NCBI GenBank assembly: GCA_027681045.1 | Contig: JAQDCK010000002.1 | Coordinates: forward strand, 1 to 64,000 | Source of the DNA: Lactobacillaceae bacterium AF64-9pH9TA | GTDB taxonomy: Bacteria > Bacillota > Bacilli > Lactobacillales > Lactobacillaceae | Length of the DNA stretch: 64,000 nucleotides | Reading direction: 5' to 3' | In this document: positions 51,404-60,877 of the stretch, piece after piece | How positions within the stretch are numbered: the stretch's first letter is position 1 | Layout of the letters: each line of letters begins with the position of its first letter | Notes under the pieces: model-generated | Databases searched by the model: none | What the model was told of the DNA's origin: nothing | The model's input: only the letters and a program-made list of their open reading frames with translations | Made by a program: the position numbers and the translations under genes

Positions 51404-52627
51404 ATGAACGAAGAAAACATCAGCATTCAAAGCAATCAAAAATTTACCAGCGGCAACCTGGGTCTGTTCGTCCGCCTGCCGCTGACCAAGCACAACATGG
51501 CTATGGCCAGCCTGCTCTGCCGTATGCAGATGAACGAAAGCGAGCTCTTTCCAGATCCGGGCGTCCAGCAGGTCGAATTGCAGCAGCGCTACTCCTTCCA
51601 GTTTGAAGCAGTGGTGCAGCTTTTTGGCAAGGAAATGATCATTTCCTACCTGGCTAATTTCGTTGAGCCCCAGGAGATCCTGGACCCGGACTACAACTAC
51701 CGGCAGATAGCGGAAACTTTTGCCGGCCTGGCCACCCGGCCCTTGATTACTCCCAGCTCTGTCCAGCTGGCCCAAAGACAGCTGGAAGAAGAATACCAGG
51801 AGCTCATGGCTGAGCCGAGCAACGCGGCTTTAAGCGCCTTTTTCAACAACTGGTACGCGGACCAGCCCGATTACGCGGCCAGCTTCATCGGCTCGATTGA
51901 AGATATTACGAAAGCGACCAGCCAAGAAGTCCGCCGCTTTGCTGAAGCCATCAAGACCCAGGCCAGCTGCGTTTTTGGCCATGTCTATGATGCCCGCCAG
52001 GTTAAGCGCCTTTTGCAAAAGAAGCTGCAAGAGGAAGGCTGGCCGGGCCTGGCCTTGGACTTTGGCAGCCGGGACTTGCTGATTTCCGCCCCGGACTTGC
52101 GGCTTGAGAAAATAGATGAACAGGGCAAGCAGCAGGCCCAGCTTTTCCTGGGCTATGCCTACAAGGGCCAGCCCAGCCTGCAGGATTTGGCCACGGGGAC
52201 GGTCTTGCGTCAATACTTAACCGGAGACCAGTCTTCCCGGCTCTTCAGCAAGGTCAGGGAGGAAAACGGGGCGGCTTACGCGGTGGAAAGCAACTGGTAT
52301 GCTGACAATGCCCTCTTCCTGGTCAACGCCGGCCTGGATCCGGACAAATTGGACTTAGCCCGGCAGATCATCGGCAAGGAGATGCAGATGGTGGCTGCCG
52401 GCCGGATCGACCCGGGCCTGCTCAAGCAGAGCCGGCAGGCTCTGGCCAACCGCCACTTGCTCAACCAGGATCACGCCAGCTGGCTTTTGGCTAAAGACCT
52501 CCGCTACAAGCTCCATGCCGACTATGAGGATTTTGACATGATGGCCGCCGTCAGCCGGGTGACCAGCGTCCGGCTGGCTGATTTTGCCAAAAAGCTGTAT
52601 CTGAATGAAAGCTATGTATTAAAATGA
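51404..52627 (+). CDS. M16-family protein YmfF type (inactive partner)
   Basis: Zinc-peptidase-like M16 protein without the HxxEH motif; the first 80 residues contain no such sequence. In Firmicutes this gene pairs with an active M16 protein and an SDR, a cluster linked to EF-P 5-aminopentanol modification. Seen: LRQYLTGDQSSRLFSKVREENGAAYAVES. 407 residues. Overlaps the next gene by four bases. Confidence 0.88.
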   Translation: MNEENISIQSNQKFTSGNLGLFVRLPLTKHNMAMASLLCRMQMNESELFPDPGVQQVELQQRYSFQFEAVVQLFGKEMIISYLANFVEPQEILDPDYNYRQIAETFAGLATRPLITPSSVQLAQRQLEEEYQELMAEPSNAALSAFFNNWYADQPDYAASFIGSIEDITKATSQEVRRFAEAIKTQASCVFGHVYDARQVKRLLQKKLQEEGWPGLALDFGSRDLLISAPDLRLEKIDEQGKQQAQLFLGYAYKGQPSLQDLATGTVLRQYLTGDQSSRLFSKVREENGAAYAVESNWYADNALFLVNAGLDPDKLDLARQIIGKEMQMVAAGRIDPGLLKQSRQALANRHLLNQDHASWLLAKDLRYKLHADYEDFDMMAAVSRVTSVRLADFAKKLYLNESYVLK

Positions 52628-53877
52628 TCAAACCAGAAATTATCAGAAAAGATTTTCCTTCCGGCTTCAAGGCCCAGGTGATCCGGCGCAAGGGCTTCAA
52701 CCAGCGCTTTTTCGGTATTATTGTTGATTTCGGCAGCGCTGATCCCCAGCCCGTGCCCGGCCTGGCCCACTTTTTGGAGCACAAGCTTTTTGCCGCGGAA
52801 GAAGGCGACTTGTCCCTGGAATTTGAAAAAATGGGGGCCAGCGTCAATGCTTTTACCTCTTTCGATGAAACCATGTACTACGCCAGCGGGGTAAAAAATG
52901 TCGGTCCCATGATCGACCTGCTCTTCAAGCTGGTTGGCCAACCTTACTTTACAGATGAGAACGTAGCTAAGGAAATCCCCATCATCCAGCAGGAACTGGC
53001 CATGTACCAGGATGAGCCTGACTGGATCCTGGGCGACCAGCTCCTAAGGGGGATTTATGGGGAATGCAACTTGGCCATCGATGTGGCCGGGACCAAGGAA
53101 TCGATTGCCAGCGTGACTAAGGAAAAGCTCCAGGCGGCTTATGATGAAAACTACGTGGCCACCCGCATGTCCTTTGTTGCCTGCGGGGACTTTACCGATA
53201 ACCAGGTCAAGACCATTCTGAGGCAGGCCAGGAAATTGTCAGACCAATACCTGCGCCCGGGCAAGCGGCAAAAAGAAGCGGACTTAGTGCCCCTTTTGGC
53301 CAGTGGCCAGGACTGGGTCCTGGACGGAGGGGAAGTGCCATTATTTGCTGCAGCCATCCCTTTGCCAAACTTTAAGAAAGTTTTAGCAAGTCGGGATATG
53401 AGTCAAATTTTGCTGGAAATCATGCTAGAATCAAAGCTAGGTGCCGCCAGCCAGTGGTTTGCCAGTGCCAGAAAAGCCGGCCTGGTCAGCCAGCCCCTTC
53501 AGATCAGCGTGACTTATACCCGGCAGGGGGCCTACGCGGTCTTACTGGGGATGAGCCCGGAAGCAGAAAAGCTGCTTAATCAGATCAAGGCAGAACTGGC
53601 CCCAGACAAGCTTTTTTCCAAAAAGCGGGAAATGGAAATGCGCCAGCTCTTTGAGATTCACAAAAGAAGCTGGCTGGCCCAAACCGTGCGCAGCCTGGAC
53701 AATTTATCCGGCTTTGCCGTGGAGATGGCTGAAGAAAGCCTGGATGAGGAAGACCTATTTGCCAATGTTGAGCAGATGCAGGCCATGAATTTTGCTGATT
53801 ACCGGGCTTATTGCCAGGAACTTTTCAAGGGCGCCAGCATTAACACGGCCCGCCTGCTTGAGGGGGATGAAGAATGA
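52624..53877 (+). CDS. M16 zinc peptidase YmfH type
   Basis: M16 metallopeptidase with HFLEHKLF (HxxEH) near residues 56-60 and the third ligand Glu about 75 residues later (EIPIIQQELAMYQDEP). 417 residues. Coupled to both neighbours by ATGA overlaps. Expected to form a heterodimer with the preceding protein. Natural substrate unknown. Confidence 0.9.
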   Translation: MIKPEIIRKDFPSGFKAQVIRRKGFNQRFFGIIVDFGSADPQPVPGLAHFLEHKLFAAEEGDLSLEFEKMGASVNAFTSFDETMYYASGVKNVGPMIDLLFKLVGQPYFTDENVAKEIPIIQQELAMYQDEPDWILGDQLLRGIYGECNLAIDVAGTKESIASVTKEKLQAAYDENYVATRMSFVACGDFTDNQVKTILRQARKLSDQYLRPGKRQKEADLVPLLASGQDWVLDGGEVPLFAAAIPLPNFKKVLASRDMSQILLEIMLESKLGAASQWFASARKAGLVSQPLQISVTYTRQGAYAVLLGMSPEAEKLLNQIKAELAPDKLFSKKREMEMRQLFEIHKRSWLAQTVRSLDNLSGFAVEMAEESLDEEDLFANVEQMQAMNFADYRAYCQELFKGASINTARLLEGDEE

Positions 53878-54602
53878 AGCGAGCACTAATTTTCGGGGCA
53901 ACCGGCGGCATTGGCCAGGCTATTGTTGCCCGCCTGGCTGAGTCTGGCTGGTCCATGTACCTGCACTGCAACAGCAACTGGGAAGAGGCCAGCGATTTGG
54001 CCAGGACTCTGGCGGAAAAACATCCCTTGCAGGATTTCATGCCGATCAAGCTGAACTTTTTAGCAGGCGACGACCAGCTCAAGAATTTTGCCAGCAGCCT
54101 TTTGCCCATTAACGCGGTTGTTTTTGCCCAAGGGATCACCAATTATGACTTCCTGGGCAGCCAGAGTTCCCAGGTCATTGACCAGATCATCAAGGTCAAT
54201 TTGGAGAACCCGATCAAGCTGACCAAGCTTTTGGAAAGCCAGCTTTTAAAGCAAGAGCACAGTCGGATCGTCTACCTGGGCTCAGTTTACGGGGGCCAGG
54301 GCAGCGCCATGGAAGCAGTCTACAGCGCGACTAAAGGCGGGATCAGCCGTTTTGCCCAGGCCTATGCTCGGGAAGTTGCCGCCAGCCGCTTCACGGTTAA
54401 TGTCGTGGCCCCAGGGGCGGTCAACACGGCCATGAATGCCATGTTTTCCCCGGAAACCTTAAAAGAGCTGGCAGAAGAAATTCCGGCCGGCCACCTGGCC
54501 AAGCCCAAGGAAATTGCCTACTGGGTTGACTGTCTGCTTAACCCTGAGAGCGACTACCTGACCGGGCAAACGATTTACGTCAGTGGCGGCTGGCTGGAAT
54601 AG
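53874..54602 (+). CDS. ymfI: SDR reductase, YmfI (EF-P 5-aminopentanone reductase type)
   Basis: Short-chain dehydrogenase. Seen: nucleotide-binding IFGATGGIGQAIV, active YSATKGG (Tyr and Lys with the upstream Ser in YLGSVYGG) and VVAPGAVNTAMN. 242 residues. In Bacillus YmfI reduces the 5-aminopentanone group on elongation factor P; the same gene order supports this. A fatty acid reductase (FabG-like) role is the alternative. Confidence 0.85.
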   Translation: MKRALIFGATGGIGQAIVARLAESGWSMYLHCNSNWEEASDLARTLAEKHPLQDFMPIKLNFLAGDDQLKNFASSLLPINAVVFAQGITNYDFLGSQSSQVIDQIIKVNLENPIKLTKLLESQLLKQEHSRIVYLGSVYGGQGSAMEAVYSATKGGISRFAQAYAREVAASRFTVNVVAPGAVNTAMNAMFSPETLKELAEEIPAGHLAKPKEIAYWVDCLLNPESDYLTGQTIYVSGGWLE

Positions 54603-54670
54603 GGCGACACAGGCGCGGCCATTGTGCTATAATTTATAAACGAATTTTAAAGTGATTGAAGAGGTTAATA

Positions 54671-55810
54671 ATGTCAGGCATTGGAGAACAACTACGTAAG
54701 GCAAGAGAGGCCAAGGGCCTTTCAATTTCCGATATTGAGAAGGCTACGAAGATCCAGAGCCGCTACCTGGAAGCAATCGAAAACAACGATTTCGACAAGC
54801 TGCCAGGCGACTTTTACGTCCGGGCTTTCATCCGCCAGTACGCGCAAATCGTCGGCTTGGACGGCAAGGAATTGCTGAACCAGTACCAAGGCGAAGTTGC
54901 AAATGAAGTCAGCCAGCCGGAAGAAAGTCCGGCTCAAGAAGTTCATGAGGGAGCTCATGAAGAAGCAGCAGCTCCAGTAGAGCCGGCAGAAAATAAGCCG
55001 GCCAGAATCAGTGCCAGCCGGCCAGCCAAGCGGGAAGTTGCCGAGGAAGCTCCTAAGGACGCCAAGTGGCGCAAGCTTGTGCCACGCCTGGCCCTGGGCT
55101 GCGGGATCGCCCTTTTGCTTTTGATCGGGGGTATGGTCTTTGCCAACATGAAGAAGACCGGGTCAAGCAGCCAGAAGGAAAATGCTGGCTCCAGCGTCAC
55201 GATTACTTCCAATAAGTCTTCTAGCAAGAAGAGCTCATCAGCTTCTTCATCATCCAAGAAAAAGAAGACTAGTTCAATCAAGGTTGCTTCACTTGGCGGT
55301 TCAAGCTACCGGGTAACTGGCATCAAGTCCAGCACGCCATTGGTAGTCCGTTCCAGCCAGCAAAGTATCTACTACTACGTTTCCGTTGACAACGTGATCA
55401 CCAACCAGGGGACCCTGCAAAGCGGTGAAAAGCACACGGAAACTGTCAAGAAGGGGCAAACTTTGATCGTTTACCTGGGGACTGATACTGGTGTGACTGT
55501 AACTGTTGGCGGCAAGAAGGTTCCGTTCACTCCAATTAACGGCACGACCCGTTTGACTATCTACCTGGGTGACAGCTCTGCTTCAGCAAGCAGCTCTGCG
55601 GCAAGCCACACGACTACCAACACCAATACTAATACCAGCACGAGCTACAGCAGCCGGGCAAGTTCCAGCGTGCAAAGCTCAGCTTCCAGCCGGCCAGCTG
55701 CTTCCAGCTCCAGCGTTCAATCAAGCTCACGAGCTTCATCCAGCGCTGCCCCAAGCAGCCAGTCATCAGCTGCTCCATCATCATCTGCCGCTTCCAGCAG
55801 CAAGAAATAA
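54671..55810 (+). CDS. rodZ: RodZ-like cytoskeletal/HTH protein (YmfM)
   Basis: Links cell-shape machinery to the membrane. Seen: N-terminal Cro-type HTH (GEQLRKAREAKGLSISDIEKATKI, FIRQYAQIVGLD), an acidic/basic linker, one membrane helix (about residues 140-162), and an extracellular part with a DUF4115-like beta domain and a long Ser/Ala/Thr-rich tail. ATG at 54671 with GAGGT nine bases upstream. The last 70 residues are low-complexity Ser-rich, likely a wall-spanning linker. Confidence 0.9.
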   Translation: MSGIGEQLRKAREAKGLSISDIEKATKIQSRYLEAIENNDFDKLPGDFYVRAFIRQYAQIVGLDGKELLNQYQGEVANEVSQPEESPAQEVHEGAHEEAAAPVEPAENKPARISASRPAKREVAEEAPKDAKWRKLVPRLALGCGIALLLLIGGMVFANMKKTGSSSQKENAGSSVTITSNKSSSKKSSSASSSSKKKKTSSIKVASLGGSSYRVTGIKSSTPLVVRSSQQSIYYYVSVDNVITNQGTLQSGEKHTETVKKGQTLIVYLGTDTGVTVTVGGKKVPFTPINGTTRLTIYLGDSSASASSSAASHTTTNTNTNTSTSYSSRASSSVQSSASSRPAASSSSVQSSSRASSSAAPSSQSSAAPSSSAASSSKK

Positions 55811-55854
55811 GAGAAGAATGACCATTAATTCTTAAAAGTGAGGAATTTAAAGCA

Positions 55855-56418
55855 ATGAATTTACCAAATAAACTGACTGTTTTCCGAATCTTCTTGATTC
55901 CTGTCTTCATGATCCTGCTGATCGCCCAATGGCCAGCCGGCTCATTCACCCTGGCAGGGACTGAAATTCTGTGGAGCCGGGTGGTGGCCATGATCGTCTT
56001 TGCCGTTGCTTCAGCAACCGACTGGTTTGATGGCCACATTGCCCGCTCCCGGGGACTGGTAACCAACTTTGGTAAGTTTGCTGACCCGCTGGCGGACAAG
56101 ATGCTGACCATGACGGCCTTCATCTTCATGGTGGAATTGAACTTGGCTCCAGCCTGGGTTGTGGCCATCATCGTCTGCCGGGAACTGGCTGTGACTGGCC
56201 TGCGCCTGATCGTGGTTGAAAACAACGGCAAGGTCATGGCGGCCGCCATGCCTGGCAAGATCAAGACCACCTGCCAGATGCTGTCAATCATCTTCCTGCT
56301 CTTTGGCGACATCTTTCACCTGGGCACCATCCTGCTCTACCTGGCTCTGTTCTTCACGATCTACTCCGGCTACGACTACTTCCATTCTTCATGGGACGTC
56401 TTCAAGGGCTCAATGTAA
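55855..56418 (+). CDS. pgsA: Phosphatidylglycerophosphate synthase
   Basis: Makes phosphatidylglycerol phosphate from CDP-diacylglycerol and glycerol 3-phosphate. Seen: NLPNKLTVFRIFLIPVF, the CDP-alcohol transferase motif D-x2-DG-x2-AR in TDWFDGHIARSRGLVTNFGKFADPLADK (given here in part: TDWFDGHIAR). 187 residues with four or five helices. GAGGA before the ATG. Confidence 0.95.
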   Translation: MNLPNKLTVFRIFLIPVFMILLIAQWPAGSFTLAGTEILWSRVVAMIVFAVASATDWFDGHIARSRGLVTNFGKFADPLADKMLTMTAFIFMVELNLAPAWVVAIIVCRELAVTGLRLIVVENNGKVMAAAMPGKIKTTCQMLSIIFLLFGDIFHLGTILLYLALFFTIYSGYDYFHSSWDVFKGSM

Positions 56419-56443
56419 GCATTTAGAAAATCACTATTCTTTT

Positions 56444-56476
56444 AAAAATGAGTATCAGCGAGGTACTCATTTTTTG
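56444..56476 (+). terminator. Terminator after pgsA
   Basis: AAAAATGAGTA pairs with TACTCATTTTT around a 9-base loop, T-rich tail. Confidence 0.9.
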
Positions 56477-56504
56477 TTTTTTAGGTCAGATTAAGGAAAA
56501 AAGG

Positions 56505-56534
56505 GCTTTTTTCTTGTACTAGTAAGTGGAGGGG
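56505..56534 (+). promoter_or_regulatory. Competence-type promoter motif before recA
   Basis: GCTTTTTTCTTGTACTAG followed by TAAGTGGAGGGG. The core GTACTAG and TGG-GG match the motif before coiA, with one extra T in the upstream tract. It lies about 100 bases before the recA start. Confidence 0.55.
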
Positions 56535-56542
56535 AAATAATT

Positions 56543-56556
56543 TGAACGTTAGTTCG
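56543..56556 (+). promoter_or_regulatory. LexA (SOS) box before recA
   Basis: TGAACGTTAGTTCG has the GAAC-N4-GTTC dyad of the Gram-positive LexA/DinR box (consensus CGAACRNRYGTTYG-like). It sits just upstream of the -35 of the vegetative promoter. Confidence 0.75.
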
Positions 56557-56564
56557 GATTTTTC

Positions 56565-56594
56565 TTGCTTTTTACCTGGCCTTCAAAGTATAAT
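56565..56594 (+). promoter_or_regulatory. Vegetative promoter of recA
   Basis: TTGCTT (56565-56570), 18-base spacer, TATAAT (56589-56594). Confidence 0.75.
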
Positions 56595-56626
56595 GTTTAT
56601 TAGTAAGTTTCCAGGAGGGAAAAAAT

Positions 56627-57730
56627 TTGGCTAAAGATGAAAAACAAGCGGCTCTTGAAGCGGCTTTAAAGAAAATTGAAAAGAACTTCGGTAAAGGCGC
56701 GGTCATGCGGATGGGCGAGAAGGTCGACACCCAGATCTCGACTGTTCCGTCAGGCTCACTGGCCCTGGACGCGGCCTTGGGCGTGGGCGGCTACCCGCGG
56801 GGCCGGATCGTGGAAATCTACGGGCCGGAATCTTCCGGTAAGACGACCGTTGCCCTGCACGCCGTAGCTGAAGTGCAGAAGCGGGGCGGCACGGCGGCCT
56901 ACATCGACGCGGAAAACGCCATGGACCCGGCTTACGCTGAAGCCTTGGGCGTGGACATTGACCAATTGATCCTGTCTCAGCCAAACACTGGGGAAGAAGG
57001 GCTGCAAATCGCGGATACCTTGATTTCCAGCGGGGCCATCGATATTGTCGTGGTCGACTCCGTTGCCGCCTTGGTGCCGCGGGCTGAAATCGAAGGCGAA
57101 ATGGGTGACTCCCACGTTGGCCTGCAGGCCCGCCTGATGAGCCAGGCCTTGCGCAAGCTCTCCGGGACGATTGCCAAGACCAAGACCATTGCCATCTTCA
57201 TTAACCAGATCCGGGAAAAGGTCGGCGTCATGTTCGGCAATCCTGAAACCACTCCAGGTGGCCGGGCTTTGAAGTTCTACTCAACCATCCGGCTGGAAGT
57301 CCGCCGGGCTGAACAGATCAAGCAGTCCACCAACGTTATCGGTAACCGGGTCAAGATCAAGGTGGTCAAGAACAAGGTTGCCCCGCCATTCAAGGTAGCT
57401 GAAGTCGATATCATGTACGGGCAGGGGATCTCCCAGTCCGGCGAACTGCTGGACATGGCCGCTGACCAGGACATCGTTGACAAGGCCGGGGCCTGGTACT
57501 CCTACCACGGCGAAAAGATCGGCCAGGGCCGGGAAAACGCCAAGAAGTACCTGGAAGAGCACCCGGACGTCTACGAGGATATCCAGACCCAGGTCCGAAA
57601 GGCTTACGGGATCGATGCTGAATCTCTGGAAGAAAAGGAAAACCCGGAGAAGGTTAAGGAGCAGCGGGCTAAGAAAGCAGCTGCTCCTGCCGAAGATGAA
57701 GCTGCAAGCCCGGAAAAGGCTGATAAATAA
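56627..57730 (+). CDS. recA: Recombinase A
   Basis: Catalyses strand exchange and SOS co-protease activity. Seen: Walker [10 protein letters not shown] (about residues 67-75), [45 protein letters not shown] (loop 2; shown in part [17 protein letters not shown]), and an acidic C-terminal tail. 367 residues. TTG start at 56627 with AGGAGGG eight bases upstream. Preceded by pgsA without cinA. Three control elements (competence-like motif, LexA box, vegetative promoter) lie in the 200 bases upstream. Confidence 0.97.
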   Translation: MAKDEKQAALEAALKKIEKNFGKGAVMRMGEKVDTQISTVPSGSLALDAALGVGGYPRGRIVEIYGPESSGKTTVALHAVAEVQKRGGTAAYIDAENAMDPAYAEALGVDIDQLILSQPNTGEEGLQIADTLISSGAIDIVVVDSVAALVPRAEIEGEMGDSHVGLQARLMSQALRKLSGTIAKTKTIAIFINQIREKVGVMFGNPETTPGGRALKFYSTIRLEVRRAEQIKQSTNVIGNRVKIKVVKNKVAPPFKVAEVDIMYGQGISQSGELLDMAADQDIVDKAGAWYSYHGEKIGQGRENAKKYLEEHPDVYEDIQTQVRKAYGIDAESLEEKENPEKVKEQRAKKAAAPAEDEAASPEKADK

Positions 57731-57747
57731 GCCATTTTTGGCCAATA

Positions 57748-57782
57748 AAAAGATTGCCAGCAGAAGTCTGGCAATCTTTTTT
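57748..57782 (+). terminator. recA terminator
   Basis: AAAAGATTGCCAG pairs with CTGGCAATCTTTT around a 7-base loop. Confidence 0.93.
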
Positions 57783-57878
57783 GTTTCCGCAAATGCAGCT
57801 AAGGAATTGACTTGACCAAAAATGTAACATATGATTAGTAATGTGTGAATAATTCTAAATACAAAGGCGACGTAACTC

Positions 57879-59522
57879 ATGATGAATAATACTATATTTC
57901 TTCTCGCAACAGTCGCTGTAATTTTTCTTATTTCACTTGTCGTGGGATGCCTGATTGGTTATGCCATCCGGAAGAATGTCTGGGAAACCAAGGCAGAAAA
58001 CGCCCGGCAGAGCGGGGAGGCAATTTTGGCCAAGGCGAAAGCCGAAGTCGAAGTCGCCAAGGCCGAGGTCCAGGCGCAGAAGCAGGCCGCTGAAGCCGTT
58101 AAGCGGGATGTTGAAACGGAGAAGAAGGCCAAGATCCTGGAAGCTCAGGAAGAAATCAGGGATTACCGGCAGAAGGTTGAAGACGAGCTGAACGGGCGCC
58201 GCGATGAAGCGGCCCGCAAGGAAAACCGCCTTCAGCAGAAAGAAGATACCCTGGATCACCGCAGCAGCCTGCTCGATGACCGGGAGAAACAACTCACACA
58301 AAGGAAAGACCAAATCAAACAGCAGGAAGAAAAAGCCGCTGGTTTGCTGGAAGAAGCGCACGGGCTGGTCGAGAAGCAGAATGACAAGCTGCTGGAAATC
58401 TCCCGCTTAGACGAAGAAGAGGCCAGGAAGATTGTCCTGGCCCAGGTCTCCGACCACCTGACTAAGGAGAAGGCGGAGATGATTCGGGCTAACGAGGAAG
58501 AAATCAGTACCAGAGCCGACCGCTTTGCCCACCAAATCATCGTGGATGCCATCCAGAGCAGCGCGGCGGATACAGTCGCGGAAACGACCGTGTCAGTCGT
58601 GGACCTGCCAAACGATGACATGAAGGGGCGGATTATTGGCCGTGAAGGTCGGAACATCCGCTCTTTTGAAGCCATGACTGGGGTGGACCTGATCATTGAC
58701 GATACGCCAAAGACGGTCACTTTGAGCGGTTTTGACTCCATCAGACGGGAAGTTGCCAAGCGGGCTCTGCAGAAACTGATCAAGGACGGGCGGATTCATC
58801 CGGCCCGGATCGAAGAGATGGTTGACAAGGCGCGCAAGGAAGTCAACGACGATATTTACGAGGCTGGTGAAAGTGCCTTGATGGAACTGGGCATCCACCG
58901 GATGAACCCGGAACTGGTCAAGATCCTGGGCCGGCTGAAGTACCGGACTTCCTATGGCCAGAATGTGCTGGCGCACTCGATTGAAGTCGGGAAGCTGGCC
59001 GGGACCATGGCAGCTGAACTTGGTTTGGATGAAAAGTTAGCGGTTCGCGCGGGATTATTACACGATATTGGCAAGGCAATCGACCACGATATCGAAGGCT
59101 CCCACGTAGAAATCGGTGTTGAATTGACCCGGAAATACCATGAACCGGACTTGGTGGTCAACGCGATCGCTGCCCACCACGGCGACGTGCCGAAGCTCTC
59201 CTTCATCGCTGACCTGGTCGTGGCGGCGGATACGATTTCCTCTGCCCGGCCTGGGGCAAGAAGCGAAAGCTTGGAGAACTACATCCGCCGCTTGACGGAA
59301 CTGGAAGACATTGCTGGCAGCTATGACGGCGTCAAGCAAGCATATGCCATCCAGGCCGGCCGGGAAGTCCGCGTAATGGTTGAGCCAGGCAAGATCTCAG
59401 ATGATGAGACCACGGTTTTGGCCCACGAAATCCGGGACAGGGTCGAGAAAGAACTCGATTATCCGGGCAATATCAAGATCACCGTAATACGGGAGAAACG
59501 TGCCGTGGCAGTTGCCAAATAA
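57879..59522 (+). CDS. rny: Ribonuclease Y
   Basis: Membrane-tethered endoribonuclease starting bulk mRNA decay. Seen: N-terminal membrane helix (about residues 5-26), a long coiled coil (30-215), KH domain with [15 protein letters not shown], and HD domain with [15 protein letters not shown]. 547 residues, slightly longer than usual. Two adjacent ATG codons at 57879 and 57882; either could start, as the ribosome site is weak. Confidence 0.95.
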   Translation: MMNNTIFLLATVAVIFLISLVVGCLIGYAIRKNVWETKAENARQSGEAILAKAKAEVEVAKAEVQAQKQAAEAVKRDVETEKKAKILEAQEEIRDYRQKVEDELNGRRDEAARKENRLQQKEDTLDHRSSLLDDREKQLTQRKDQIKQQEEKAAGLLEEAHGLVEKQNDKLLEISRLDEEEARKIVLAQVSDHLTKEKAEMIRANEEEISTRADRFAHQIIVDAIQSSAADTVAETTVSVVDLPNDDMKGRIIGREGRNIRSFEAMTGVDLIIDDTPKTVTLSGFDSIRREVAKRALQKLIKDGRIHPARIEEMVDKARKEVNDDIYEAGESALMELGIHRMNPELVKILGRLKYRTSYGQNVLAHSIEVGKLAGTMAAELGLDEKLAVRAGLLHDIGKAIDHDIEGSHVEIGVELTRKYHEPDLVVNAIAAHHGDVPKLSFIADLVVAADTISSARPGARSESLENYIRRLTELEDIAGSYDGVKQAYAIQAGREVRVMVEPGKISDDETTVLAHEIRDRVEKELDYPGNIKITVIREKRAVAVAK

Positions 59523-59527
59523 TAGGG

Positions 59528-59556
59528 AAAGTCCAGATTAAATTCTGGACTTTTTT
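59528..59556 (+). terminator. rny terminator
   Basis: AAAGTCCAGA pairs with TCTGGAC plus T run around a 6-base loop. Confidence 0.9.
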
Positions 59557-59625
59557 GTTAGTATTTGGCAAATCGCCTTAAAGCCCGGTATAATTAATTC
59601 AACTAGACTCAGAAAGCAGAATTCC

Positions 59626-60825
59626 ATGTTTAAGATTATCGTTGATATTTTTTTACTGGTGATCATCCAAGTGGCGATCACGCCTTTCATCCGGCGGCTG
59701 GCCTTTGTCTTGGGGGCAGTGGACAATCCTAACGCCCGCCGGGTCAACAAGAAACCCATGCCGACTATCGGGGGGCTGGGGATTTTCGTGACTTACAATA
59801 TCGGGACCTTCATCTTGCTTAGAGAGCAGTTCCCGACCCACGAGCTCTTTGCCCTTTTGCTGGCGTCCAGCGTGATCGTCTTGACCGGGATGATCGATGA
59901 TATTTTAGAACTCAAGCCCGGGCAAAAAATGGGCGGGATCTTTATCGCGGCCATGATTACCTACTTTTTGGCTGAAATCCGGATGACCGAGCTGAATATT
60001 CCTTTTACTGGCCAGACCATCAATTTGCCCTGGTATCTGAGCCTGCCGATTACCATCTTCTGGATCCTGGCCTTGACCAACGCGGTCAACTTGATTGACG
60101 GCTTAGACGGCCTGGCGGCCGGTGTGTCCTGCATCTCCCTTTTAACCATGGGGATTGTCGGCTACTTCTTCTTACGTAACCAGGGCCTGTACGTGCCGAT
60201 CGCCTGCTTTATGCTGGCGGCCTGTCTCCTGGGCTTTTTGCCTTACAACTTCAACCCGGCCAAGATTTTTTTAGGGGACACCGGGGCCCTCTACCTGGGC
60301 TTCATGATCTCGGTTTTAGCCTTAAAGGGCTTGAAGAACGTGACCTTTATTTCTTTGCTGGTACCGGTGATCATCTTGGGCGTTCCGATCTCTGATACGG
60401 TCTATGCCATGATCCGCCGCAAGCTGAACAAGAAGCCGATTTCCCAGGCGGACAAGCACCACCTCCACCACCAGCTGATGAACTTGGGACTGACCCAAAG
60501 GCAGACGGTGCTGGTGATTTACGCCCTGTCCTTGATCTTCTCCTTCGTTTCCATGCTCTTTCTCTTGTCGCCGATCTGGGCCATGGCCCTCTTGCTGGTC
60601 GGCCTCTTGATCGCCGTTGAGCTCTTCGTGGAATCGATCGGACTTTTAGGGGAAAAATACAAGCCTCTCAGCCACTTGATTAACCGTCTGGTTTTACATA
60701 GCACCCACACTAAGGAGCTGGACGTTGAAGTCTGGCATCAGGGCGAGGCCAAGCCCCAGAAGTGGCAGGAGCGGTCCAAGGGGGGGCACAAGCCTGCTGA
60801 GAAAAATAGCGGTAAAAAACAATAA
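59626..60825 (+). CDS. tagO: UDP-GlcNAc:undecaprenyl-phosphate GlcNAc-1-phosphate transferase
   Basis: First step of wall teichoic acid or wall polysaccharide synthesis, in the membrane. Seen: about ten helices, GMIDDILELKPGQK, NAVNLIDGLDGLAAG, FLGDTGALYLGF and KHHLHHQL, all MraY/WecA-family catalytic motifs. 399 residues with a Lys-rich C-terminal tail. No strong ribosome site is visible before the ATG. Works upstream of mnaA products in linkage-unit assembly. Confidence 0.93.
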   Translation: MFKIIVDIFLLVIIQVAITPFIRRLAFVLGAVDNPNARRVNKKPMPTIGGLGIFVTYNIGTFILLREQFPTHELFALLLASSVIVLTGMIDDILELKPGQKMGGIFIAAMITYFLAEIRMTELNIPFTGQTINLPWYLSLPITIFWILALTNAVNLIDGLDGLAAGVSCISLLTMGIVGYFFLRNQGLYVPIACFMLAACLLGFLPYNFNPAKIFLGDTGALYLGFMISVLALKGLKNVTFISLLVPVIILGVPISDTVYAMIRRKLNKKPISQADKHHLHHQLMNLGLTQRQTVLVIYALSLIFSFVSMLFLLSPIWAMALLLVGLLIAVELFVESIGLLGEKYKPLSHLINRLVLHSTHTKELDVEVWHQGEAKPQKWQERSKGGHKPAEKNSGKKQ

Positions 60826-60842
60826 AGCTGAACAGACAAAAG

Positions 60843-60876
60843 AAAATGACCAAGCAGAAAGGCTTGGTCATTTTTG
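60843..60876. terminator. Bidirectional terminator
   Basis: AAAATGACCAAGC pairs with GCTTGGTCATTTT around a 6-base loop; serves convergent tagO and yigZ. Confidence 0.93.
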
Positions 60877-60877
60877 G

